NCBI GenBank assembly: GCA_036278835.1
Contig: DASUKH010000207.1
Span: forward strand, 1 to 10,970
DNA from: DATARH01 sp036278835
GTDB taxonomy: Bacteria; Pseudomonadota; Alphaproteobacteria; ATCC43930; CGMCC-115725
Direction: 5' to 3'
DNA length: 10,970 bases
The notes under the pieces are model-generated. The model did no database searches. It saw nothing but the letters and a program-made list of their open reading frames with translations, and was not told where the DNA came from. Shown in pieces: positions 1 to 5,423 of this stretch. Each line of letters starts with the position of its first letter. Positions within the stretch are counted from its first letter, which is position 1. Made by a program: the position numbers and the translations under genes.

Positions 1-303
1 CTCGTCGCCGACGATTCGCACCGGATAAGTCTTGAGGTCCTCGGTGCAGGGCGGCGCCACCGCCTTGCCGGTCGCTACGTCGAAGCGGCCGGCGTGCAGC
101 GGGCATTCGATCTCGTCGCGGTCGAGCCAGCCGTCCGACAGCCGCGCATAGGCATGGGTGCAGACGTTGTCGGTGGCGTAGAGCCGGCCATCGATATCGT
201 ATATCGCAATGTCAAGGCCGCCGACCGCCACCCCCAGCACGTCGCCCGGCGCCAGTTCGCCGCGCCCCGCCGCCCTGACCCAGCCGCTGTCGTCGCTCGT
301 CAT
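1..303 (-). CDS. Rieske [2Fe-2S] ferredoxin, non-heme iron oxygenase ferredoxin subunit type (3' end outside window)
   Basis: Translating the minus strand from the ATG at 303 gives 101 residues with no stop before the window edge, so the C-terminus is missing. Both halves of the Rieske cluster site are visible: C48-T-H50 and C67-P-L-H70, two Cys and two His ligands for a [2Fe-2S] cluster. The surrounding DNVCTHAYARL and IECPLHAGRFDVATG are typical of small soluble Rieske ferredoxins (about 105 residues). In this family such proteins pass electrons from a reductase to a ring-hydroxylating or related Rieske oxygenase in the cytoplasm. The frame seen is nearly the whole expected protein. An ATG 12 bases upstream runs into a stop after four codons, which supports the chosen start. 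The partner oxygenase and reductase would lie to the left and are not visible, so the substrate cannot be stated. Confidence 0.9.
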   Translation of the reverse strand, partial: MTSDDSGWVRAAGRGELAPGDVLGVAVGGLDIAIYDIDGRLYATDNVCTHAYARLSDGWLDRDEIECPLHAGRFDVATGKAVAPPCTEDLKTYPVRIVGDE

Positions 304-614
304 CGGTTTTCCATCGTCCGTCTGCTGCGCGCCTCTCAAAGTGCGTCGCCGCCGCGACGGTTGCAACGAGCAACAACACCGCATCCGCCGACCAGCCGCC
401 CCACCGGCCTTGCCCGGCCGATCCGGCCGGCGACGGAAACCGGTTTGGATTAATTTGTTGTGGTGCCGCGAGGTTGAAGATAATAACATAATCAGCAACT
501 TTCGGTGTTCGGATGCTGCCGATAACACCAGCCTGCCCCGGCGTTCCGCCTTCCTGCCCTCGGCTTTCGCGCCCCCCGCGCGAAGTTTACGCGATGATCC
601 GTGAGGAGCGCACC
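304..614. other. Divergent intergenic region between ferredoxin and lipoprotein genes
   Basis: About 310 bases with no convincing gene. Open frames crossing it encode low-complexity Arg/Pro-rich peptides, as expected for GC-rich non-coding DNA. Its notable part is a locally A/T-rich patch at roughly 448-500, unlike its surroundings. This is the natural place for the promoters of the two divergent genes. Confidence 0.6.
455..484 (+). promoter_or_regulatory. Candidate sigma-70 type promoter for the FlgO-domain lipoprotein gene
   Basis: TTGTTG at 455-460 and GATAAT at 479-484 are separated by 18 bases. The -10 box matches TATAAT at five of six positions and the -35 box matches TTGACA at three of six. 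The pair lies in the only A/T-rich patch of this intergenic region. It would start transcription near 491, leaving a leader of about 120 bases. This rests on motif match only. Confidence 0.4.
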
Positions 615-1124
615 ATGCGGTCCCTGTTTGCCTTGCTTGTTCTCTTCGCCGCCGGCATTTCCGGTTGCGCGCCGCTGCCGCCCGTTCCGCCGCCGGTCCC
701 GCTGACCCTGACGCCGCAGGCGGCGCTGGCGGTCGATCGACTGATGGCAGGTCTGCCGCACCACCCACCCTCAACGACCGTTCTCGTCGCCAGTGCCGCC
801 GACCTGCACAGCCCAAAGCTGCTGCATACATCGACCTTCGGGCGGCTGTTGACCGAGCACCTCGCCGGACGACTGACCCAGGAGGGCTACCGGGTTCCCG
901 AAATCCGGCTGTCCCACGCGATGATTGCGACCGATGGCGGCGAGTTCATCCTGTCGAACCGGCTGAAGGATATTGCCCGGTTCAACGATGGCCAGTTCGT
1001 GCTGGCCAGCACCTATGCCGGGATCGGACCGCTCTATTACGTCAATCTCGAACTGGTTCGACTGTACGACCGGGCGGTGGTGCGGACCGCCAGTTTCGAG
1101 ACCCGCCGAATCGGTGACTTTTAG
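615..1124 (+). CDS. FlgO-domain outer-membrane lipoprotein
   Basis: A protein of 169 residues. The start at 615 is chosen because GAGGAG lies at 603-608, seven bases before it, and because the protein then begins with a clean lipoprotein signal: MRS, a hydrophobic stretch, and the lipobox ISGC with the lipidated Cys at 18. An upstream ATG would add a Pro/Arg-rich leader. After a Pro-rich linker (residues 19-33), residues about 38-165 match the FlgO domain pattern: VLVASAADL, STFGRLLTEHLAGRLTQEGY, a GEFILS segment and a beta-rich end. In Vibrio, FlgO is an outer-membrane lipoprotein linked to flagella, but the domain is widespread outside flagellar loci. No flagellar gene is visible here, so a flagellar role should not be assumed. 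The residue after Cys is Ala, which fits outer-membrane sorting. It appears to be a single-gene unit, followed by repeats. Confidence 0.82.
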   Translation: MRSLFALLVLFAAGISGCAPLPPVPPPVPLTLTPQAALAVDRLMAGLPHHPPSTTVLVASAADLHSPKLLHTSTFGRLLTEHLAGRLTQEGYRVPEIRLSHAMIATDGGEFILSNRLKDIARFNDGQFVLASTYAGIGPLYYVNLELVRLYDRAVVRTASFETRRIGDF

Positions 1125-1154
1125 CTCGGGTCCTGACTCCGAAATTCGCAGCAC

Positions 1155-1236
1155 CGTCGTCCCGGCGAAGGCCGGGACCCATCTGCCCGCCGGGTTGGCG
1201 GTTGAGGCGTGGATACCGGCCTTCGCCGGTATGACG
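1155..1236. repeat. REP doublet (REPIN-like), copy 1
   Basis: Two 27-base arms, 1155-1181 and 1210-1236, are inverted copies of each other separated by 28 bases. They differ at four positions. Each arm is itself a hairpin: GTCCCGGC/GCCGGGAC around a GAAG loop on the left, and ATACCGGC/GCCGGTAT around a CTTC loop on the right, eight perfect base pairs each. The four differences between arms form two compensated base pairs, so both stems stay intact. A second element with identical layout lies at 10863-10944. This architecture matches extragenic REP doublets known from many proteobacteria. These are usually non-autonomous and mobilised by RAYT transposases in trans; no RAYT gene is present here. 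Confidence 0.8.
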
Positions 1237-1290
1237 AAAATGGTCGCTCTGATCCATCGAACTTCTGGTTCGGGACACCAGCCGGGGCTT

Positions 1291-1403
1291 ACCCCCTCTC
1301 CCCCACCGGGGGAAGGATTGGGGTGAGGGGGCACGGAGCGCCCTGCCCTCGCCCATCGCTCGAAATGCGAGCGGTCCCCCCTCTCCCGCGGTGCGGGAGA
1401 GGG
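1291..1403. repeat. C/G-rich composite hairpin repeat
   Basis: A series of nested and adjacent hairpins. CCCCCTC at 1292-1298 can pair with GAGGGGG at 1325-1331, with an inner CCCCC/GGGGG stem (1300-1304, 1308-1312). A six-pair stem CGCTCG/CGAGCG lies at 1357-1373. A perfect 11-pair stem CCCTCTCCCGC/GCGGGAGAGGG with a GGT loop lies at 1379-1403. The string CCCCCTCTCCC occurs at both ends as a direct repeat. It resembles the common extragenic CCCTCTCCC...GGGAGAGGG family of proteobacterial genomes. The last stem is followed only by TTTAG, so termination of the upstream gene is possible but weakly supported. Confidence 0.6.
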
Positions 1404-1540
1404 TTTAGCCGAAACAGGATAGAAAGCCGCGGCTCCTCCGCCGTTTGCGCGACAACAAGATCGCGCCCACGGATTTGGCTGTTGGTACCCGGTCGCATCC
1501 CGATTCGCGACGGTGCAACACGCGACACGGAGGAGATCGT

Positions 1541-1780
1541 ATGAAACCGGTTGCCATTGCGGCAGTATTTCTGCTCGGAGCGGCGCTCGCTCCGGCCGGC
1601 CAGGCGGAGGCCGGCTGCCTGAAGGGGGCGGTGGTCGGCGGATTGGCCGGTCACTTTCTGCATCATGGGGTGGTCGGCGCCGGCGTCGGCTGCGCCATCG
1701 GCCACCACGAATCGAAGAAGCACAGGCGCGAGCGGGCGCGCGCCGAGCATTTTGCGCGAGGCGAGCAGAACACCCGCTGA
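1541..1780 (+). CDS. Small secreted glycine-zipper protein
   Basis: A protein of 79 residues. GGAGGAG lies just upstream (1529-1535) at normal spacing to the ATG at 1541, which fixes the start. Residues 1-24 form a signal peptide (MKPV, hydrophobic core, AGQAEA), with likely cleavage after A24 before GCLKG. The mature part has a Gly/Ala-rich segment, GAVVGGLAGHF and GVVGAGVGCAIGHH, spaced like a glycine zipper that could sit in or on a membrane. A highly basic tail rich in Lys, Arg, His and Glu follows. Two Cys residues (26 and about 48) flank the zipper and could form a disulfide. Small proteins of this shape are frequent in alphaproteobacteria and have no assigned function. I do not recognise a named family beyond the zipper pattern. 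The gene stands alone. Confidence 0.78.
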   Translation: MKPVAIAAVFLLGAALAPAGQAEAGCLKGAVVGGLAGHFLHHGVVGAGVGCAIGHHESKKHRRERARAEHFARGEQNTR

Positions 1781-1900
1781 CCTGCGAAGGGGGGCGCGTG
1801 TAAGATTCGCTGCGCCGGCGCGGTACGTCGCCGATCCAGCTCTTTTCGATAAATCCGAACGGACGAAGGCCGCTGCAACTTCCTGAATGCGGATAGGCAC

Positions 1901-1924
1901 GTCCCGGTTTTGGCCGGGAAAGCG
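1901..1924. repeat. Solitary degenerate REP arm
   Basis: GTCCCGGTTTTGGCCGGG and its flank match the right arm of the doublet at 10863-10944 with three mismatches over 24 bases, including the AGCG end. The stem is TCCCGG/CCGGGA with a T-G wobble pair next to the loop. No mate is found about 54 bases to either side, where the partner arm lies in the two complete doublets. This is probably a decayed single arm. Confidence 0.5.
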
Positions 1925-2005
1925 AAAAGGCATGTTCCCCGCTTATGTCAGCGCCTGCGCGCTTTGCAGCAGGAGATGTCTGCCGGTGCCGGATGCCGGC
2001 CTCCT

Positions 2006-2179
2006 TTATCGCCGTGGGCGGTCGAGATCGAGGCGCGCGGCGAGAAGTTCGAACCGATCGGCCAGATCAAGCAGGCCGGCGCGGGCATCGCCCGACCGGG
2101 TCTGGCTTGCCAGCTGTCTTAGGCGCGCCGCTGTATCGCGCAGTTCCTCGGCGCTGCGCTGGATTGCGTCATCGACCAT
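2006..2179 (-). CDS. Small helical hypothetical protein (57 aa)
   Basis: A short frame from the ATG at 2179 to the TAA at 2006-2008, 57 residues, beginning MVDDAIQRSAEELRD and ending LDLDRPRR. A GAGGAA ribosome binding site candidate lies about six bases upstream of the start. The protein is predicted almost entirely alpha-helical, with a heptad-like pattern of Leu/Ala (LRDTAARLRQLASQT, GLLDLADRFELLAARL) and alternating acidic and basic residues, suggesting a short coiled coil or helical hairpin. There is no signal peptide or membrane segment, so it is probably cytoplasmic. Small proteins with this composition are common in alphaproteobacteria and uncharacterised. It lies downstream of the lyase gene on the same strand, but a possible terminator separates them. 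Codon use fits the surrounding genome. Function unknown. Confidence 0.6.
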   Translation of the reverse strand: MVDDAIQRSAEELRDTAARLRQLASQTRSGDARAGLLDLADRFELLAARLDLDRPRR

Positions 2180-2235
2180 CCCTGGTTCCTCAGAGGGAGA
2201 TCATCGGCCTGAAACAGGTTCTTCCGATTCTCTGC

Positions 2236-2260
2236 AAAAAGATAAACGCGACGAGCGTTT
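2236..2260 (-). terminator. Candidate rho-independent terminator after the lyase gene
   Basis: Read on the minus strand, AAACGC/GCGTTT forms a six-pair stem around a TCGTC loop and is followed by ATCTTTTT. It lies about 75 bases past the stop of the lyase gene and before the small helical gene. The stem is short and only half G/C, so support is modest. It is the only stem plus T-run I found at the end of the minus-strand gene set. Confidence 0.35.
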
Positions 2261-2336
2261 GAACCGGTCTCGACGTGCATTACCTAAACCGCCCAGAATT
2301 CCAATCAATCCATGGATAGATTTTGGGTAGCAATTT

Positions 2337-3710
2337 CTACGTCTCCCGGTATTCGCGAGCGATAGAAAGAGCGGCGGCGCGCGCCCGGCCGGCGCCATCG
2401 TGCGCCATCTCGGCGCACAGACCGGTATAGGCGGTCGGATCGAGCAATGCGGCGATCGCCGCCGGGCCGAGATGCGCGCTCACCCGCGAATCGGCAGCCA
2501 GCAATTCAGAAAACGGCCGCTGCTCGGTAAAGGCGGCCTGCGCCGCGTCATAGACGACATCGTGCGCGTGCTGCCGCCCGATCGTGCGGCCGAGTTCGAG
2601 CATCACCGCCTCTGCCATGATCAGCCCGCCGCCGAGATCGAGGTTGCGGCGCATCCGCGCCGGGTCGAGGCGCAGCCCGCGCAGCACTTCGACGAGCCGG
2701 GCCAGCATGTCGCCGGTCGCGATCGCAGCCCGCGCATCGGCCGAATCCATCATAAGGCTGGTGGTGCGGTCGGCCTCGTGCTCGGTGTACATCGCCTCGA
2801 GCGCCAATGGGACGACGCTGCGCACCTCGGCGGCGGCGGCGATGATGTCCTGGCAGAGCTTGGGGTTGCGCTTCTGCGGCATGGTCGAGCTGCCGACCGT
2901 ACCGGGCGGCACGGGCTCCTCGACCTCGGCAAACTCGGTCTTCATCAAGGTATAGATTTCGCGGGCGATCTTGCCGCATGTCGCGGCCAAGAGGCCGAGA
3001 AGGCAGATGTTCTCGGCGAGATGGTCGCCGATTGTGCGGGCCGGCACCGGCATCGAGCCGAAGCCGAGCCGCTTGGCGATCCCCTGCTGCACCGGCGGCC
3101 CCATTTTGCCGAGCGACGCATACGTGCCGGCGCCGCCGCCCAGCATCGCGACGAAAATCCGCGGCGCCGCCTCGCGCAGCCGCTCGACATGGCGCAGCAA
3201 CTCGTCGATCCACACCGCGACCTTGAAGCCGAAGGTCGCCGGCAGCGCGTGCTGGCCGTGGGTACGGCCGGCGATCGGCATCGCGGCGCCCTTGTCGGCG
3301 AGATCGGCGGCGGCGGCCAGCGCATCGCCGATCAGGCGGAAGAAGACGCGGTGCGCTTGCCGCAAGACCAGCAGGTCGCCGGTCTGGGTGATGTTCTGCG
3401 TGGTGGCGCCCCAATGCACCCAGCCGCCATGCGGCTCGCCGACCACCCGGCCCAATTCCCAGACCAGCGGCACGATCGTGTGGCCGGTGCGGGCGAACCC
3501 CTCGTCGATCCGCTTGCGGTCGAGCAGGTCGAGCCGCGCCGCGGCGGCGATCGCCTCGGCCGCCTCGTTCGGGATGATGCCGAGTTCGGCCTGCGCCCCG
3601 GCCAGCGCCGCCTCGACATCGAGCCAGGCCTGCCAACGGTTCTCCTGGCGATAGAGAGTGCGAATGCCGGGGTCCGCCACCCGCGCCGCAGTCGGCAGTT
3701 CATCGCTCAT
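2337..3710 (-). CDS. Fumarase/aspartase superfamily lyase, adenylosuccinate lyase / CMLE (PcaB)-like
   Basis: A protein of 457 residues starting at the ATG at 3710, preceded by GGAGGA at good spacing. The superfamily signature GSSTMPQKRNP is at 273-283 in the mobile catalytic loop. GRTHGQHALP (148-157) holds the expected active-site His, and HWGATTQNITQTG (99-111) is the first conserved region. The C-terminal part (about 360-440, GGLIMAEAVMLELGRTIGRQ and later AADSRVSAHL) resembles the ADSL_C domain of 3-carboxy-cis,cis-muconate cycloisomerases. The superfamily breaks C-N or C-O bonds with release of fumarate, or lactonises muconates. Here the loop has Gln where adenylosuccinate lyases and PcaB usually have His or Tyr (MPHK, MPYK), and TTQNITQT departs from the usual TSxDxxDT. 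A purine or protocatechuate role is therefore not assured. It lies 25 bases after the sulfotransferase gene and probably shares its transcript. Confidence 0.85.
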   Translation of the reverse strand: MSDELPTAARVADPGIRTLYRQENRWQAWLDVEAALAGAQAELGIIPNEAAEAIAAAARLDLLDRKRIDEGFARTGHTIVPLVWELGRVVGEPHGGWVHWGATTQNITQTGDLLVLRQAHRVFFRLIGDALAAAADLADKGAAMPIAGRTHGQHALPATFGFKVAVWIDELLRHVERLREAAPRIFVAMLGGGAGTYASLGKMGPPVQQGIAKRLGFGSMPVPARTIGDHLAENICLLGLLAATCGKIAREIYTLMKTEFAEVEEPVPPGTVGSSTMPQKRNPKLCQDIIAAAAEVRSVVPLALEAMYTEHEADRTTSLMMDSADARAAIATGDMLARLVEVLRGLRLDPARMRRNLDLGGGLIMAEAVMLELGRTIGRQHAHDVVYDAAQAAFTEQRPFSELLAADSRVSAHLGPAAIAALLDPTAYTGLCAEMAHDGAGRARAAALSIAREYRET

Positions 3711-3735
3711 GCGCCGTCCTCCAGGCTCGCCCGAA

Positions 3736-4794
3736 TCACCCCGCGTCGACCGCAAGCCGGCGCAAATTTTCGTAGGTCTCGCGCGCCCGCGCCGCCGGTG
3801 GGCCGGTCGGGATCGCATCATAGCGGTTGGCGGCATGGAAACGGTGCGCCTGATCGCAGAGCTGCCCCGCAGGCACCTCCAGAATCTCGGCGAGTGCCCG
3901 CAGCCCTGTCTGCGGCGCGTCGCAAAGCCGGTCGTAATCGATCAGCCGCGCCTGGTTGGGCAGCTCGCCGAGGATGTGGCGGAAGCCGCGGTCCCAGTAA
4001 TCGAGCCAGTAATTCGGGGTGCCTGCCTCCCCGACCGGCTCGCCGGGGAAGGCGAACGGGCGGAAGGCGCGGCCGAATTCATAATGGCCGATCCATTCCA
4101 TGTAGCTCTGCGCGAACCGGTCCCCGTCATGCAATTTGAGGAATCGGGTGTGCTGGCGGGCCAGCGAGCCGGCGTGGTCGGCGGGGTTGCGGAATGGGAT
4201 CAGGATCGTGCAATCCGGATACAGCTCGGCGAGCAGCGGAAGACGGACAATGTTGGCATTGTTCTTCGACAAATAGCGCGGTGTGCCGGCGCCGGTGCGG
4301 CCGGCCATCGCGACCACCTTGCGCATATGGGCGGCAAAAGCCTCCTCGAACTCGCCGTCGCGATCGCGGCTCGACCACGTGAGGATTTTGTCGGGGGCGT
4401 ATTTCCACGGCCAGAACGCCTTCCACAGCACCTCTTCAAAGGCTTCTGGGCTGTCGTAGCCGATCGCCACGCCATCGCCATGCGCGCGCTCGCGCAACGC
4501 GGCCGTGCGCCGGAAGCCGCGCGATACCGACCGCCACAATAGCGGGCACAAAACAAACGGCATGTCGCGGTAGGTCTGCGCCGCGAACGCGCCGGTCCGG
4601 TGCAATGCCTCGAGCAGCAATGTCGTGCCTGCGCGCGGCAGCGAGGCGATGAATACCGGCCGGTCTGCCGGGGTTTGCCGGAGCTGCGCCGCGTTGAGGC
4701 GGCTTTCGATGTCCGCCAGCGATTTCTGCAATGTCCGGCTTCCGAGCGCCACACGATAAAGCAGGCGATCGGCGATGGAATAGCCGGGCGTCAT
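3736..4794 (-). CDS. PAPS-dependent sulfotransferase family protein (cytosolic type)
   Basis: A protein of 352 residues. The start at 4794 is chosen because its ATG overlaps the stop of the upstream gene (ATGA). An earlier start would add an Arg/Cys-rich leader. FIASLPRAGTTLLLEALH (48-65) is the 5'-phosphosulfate binding loop of sulfotransferases. LIPFRNPADHAGSLARQH (198-215), with R202 and S210, matches the 3'-phosphate binding strand and helix. The family (Sulfotransfer_3 type) moves sulfate from 3'-phosphoadenosine-5'-phosphosulfate to hydroxyl or amine groups of small molecules, glycans or lipids. No signal peptide or membrane span is seen, so it is probably cytosolic. Many bacterial members have unknown acceptors and this one does too. 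Its immediate partners are two small membrane proteins and a periplasmic-type sulfotransferase, suggesting a sulfated compound made at the inner membrane; that is inference. Confidence 0.85.
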   Translation of the reverse strand: MTPGYSIADRLLYRVALGSRTLQKSLADIESRLNAAQLRQTPADRPVFIASLPRAGTTLLLEALHRTGAFAAQTYRDMPFVLCPLLWRSVSRGFRRTAALRERAHGDGVAIGYDSPEAFEEVLWKAFWPWKYAPDKILTWSSRDRDGEFEEAFAAHMRKVVAMAGRTGAGTPRYLSKNNANIVRLPLLAELYPDCTILIPFRNPADHAGSLARQHTRFLKLHDGDRFAQSYMEWIGHYEFGRAFRPFAFPGEPVGEAGTPNYWLDYWDRGFRHILGELPNQARLIDYDRLCDAPQTGLRALAEILEVPAGQLCDQAHRFHAANRYDAIPTGPPAARARETYENLRRLAVDAG

Positions 4795-5159
4795 CGCCGC
4801 CAGAACAGCGCAATGCCGGCGACAAGCGTCGCGGCGGCGAGAAACACCCAGGATTCGGCGGCGTCGGCAAGCGCGGCAACCGTCACGAGCCGTGCCCACA
4901 CGAGCAGAGCGAGGAACCCGAGCGAGACCGCCGCCGCCAGCCCGAGGCTGCCGAGCAGCCGCGCGGCATCGCGCAACAGGCGCAGCGAGGAGGCCCGCGC
5001 GGCGCGCTCCTTCTCATCATCGGACAGGGACGCGTCGAGCAGGATCGCCGTCGCCCGCCTTGCGAGCGCGATGGCGCCAGCGGCGGTCTCGACCGCGTGC
5101 ACCCGCTTCAACCCCCAGGCGAACAGGGCGACCGCTGCCGCCGCGGCGAGGTAGTTCAT
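4791..5159 (-). CDS. Small multi-pass membrane protein
   Basis: A protein of 122 residues that I cannot assign to a named family. Three hydrophobic segments are visible: about 2-17 (YLAAAAAVALFAWGL), 68-92 (LLGSLGLAAAVSLGFLALLVWARL) and 102-120 (ESWVFLAAATLVAGIALFW). Between the first and second lies a charged helical stretch of about 50 residues containing SLSDDEKERAARASSLRLLRD. The last residues are WRR, a likely cytoplasmic anchor. Its start ATG overlaps the stop of the preceding YMGPGAG gene and its stop overlaps the start of the sulfotransferase gene, both as ATGA. This strongly suggests translational coupling and a fixed ratio of the three products. There is no clear ribosome binding site of its own, in line with coupling. 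A role as membrane partner or docking site for the sulfotransferase is possible but unproven. Confidence 0.75.
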   Translation of the reverse strand: MNYLAAAAAVALFAWGLKRVHAVETAAGAIALARRATAILLDASLSDDEKERAARASSLRLLRDAARLLGSLGLAAAVSLGFLALLVWARLVTVAALADAAESWVFLAAATLVAGIALFWRR

Positions 5160-5410
5160 CGCCCGGCTGTCGCATCTTTCTCCGGCGCGCCGTCGGGCGA
5201 ACCGCCGATCGCCGGCCTACCGCGTCGCAGCAGGCGCTTCACCGGATACCAGATAAACCCGACGATCGCGAACAGCAGCGCCGCCACAACGCTGAGCAGG
5301 GAGCCGATCGCCGACAGCCCGGCGCCGGGACCCATATAGGCGTTCGCCGCAGTGGTCGACGCTGTGAGAACCGCGGCCGGCAGAAGCAGCACCAGGAGAA
5401 CAAGGCGCAT
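5156..5410 (-). CDS. Small exported membrane protein with YMGPGAG motif
   Basis: A protein of 84 residues from the ATG at 5410; a GTG at 5419 would add three residues and cannot be excluded. Residues 1-24 look like a signal peptide (MRLVLLVLLLPAAVL..., ending ANA before Y25). The mature protein starts with YMGPGAGLSAIGSLL, runs into one membrane helix (about 32-55), then YPVKRLLRR and a short hydrophilic tail, so the tail would be cytoplasmic. The combination Y-x-GPGAG, small-residue helix and YP-x-K/R-RLL recurs, as far as I recall, in many uncharacterised small proteins of diverse bacteria; I know no established function. It starts 13 bases after the ASST-like gene ends and its stop overlaps the next start (ATGA). 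This places it between the two sulfotransferases in one probable transcript. Confidence 0.75.
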   Translation of the reverse strand: MRLVLLVLLLPAAVLTASTTAANAYMGPGAGLSAIGSLLSVVAALLFAIVGFIWYPVKRLLRRGRPAIGGSPDGAPEKDATAGR

Positions 5411-5423
5411 TGCGAACACTCGC

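Larger units (their letters stand above)
1125..1540. other. Repeat-filled intergenic region
   Basis: No gene is supported in these 416 bases. Open frames on both strands translate repeat DNA into Pro/Gly/Arg-rich peptides. The stretch holds a REP doublet (1155-1236), a C/G-rich hairpin repeat (1291-1403), then about 130 bases of unique sequence leading into the ribosome binding site of the next gene. No clear promoter boxes were found in that last part. Confidence 0.7.

Noticed and set aside
492..764. Minus-strand frame overlapping the lipoprotein start
   Set aside because: Gln/Arg-rich antisense translation of the signal peptide region and leader; no ribosome binding site or motif.
1155..1403. 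CRISPR array or tandem repeat
   Set aside because: The repeats are inverted hairpins in one or two copies without regularly spaced direct repeats, and no cas gene is present.
1289..1933. Minus-strand open frame of 214 codons over the repeat region and glycine-zipper gene
   Set aside because: Half of it translates repeat DNA, and it opposes a gene with a clear ribosome binding site and signal peptide.
1887..2330. Plus-strand frame of 147 codons between the glycine-zipper and lyase genes
   Set aside because: Ser/Arg-rich, crosses a REP arm and opposes the better supported 57-residue minus-strand gene.
2400..4139. Long plus-strand open frame (579 codons) opposite the lyase and sulfotransferase genes
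   Set aside because: Antisense to two genes with clear motifs; its translation is Arg/Ala/Gly/His-rich without family motifs, a normal by-product of GC-rich codon bias.
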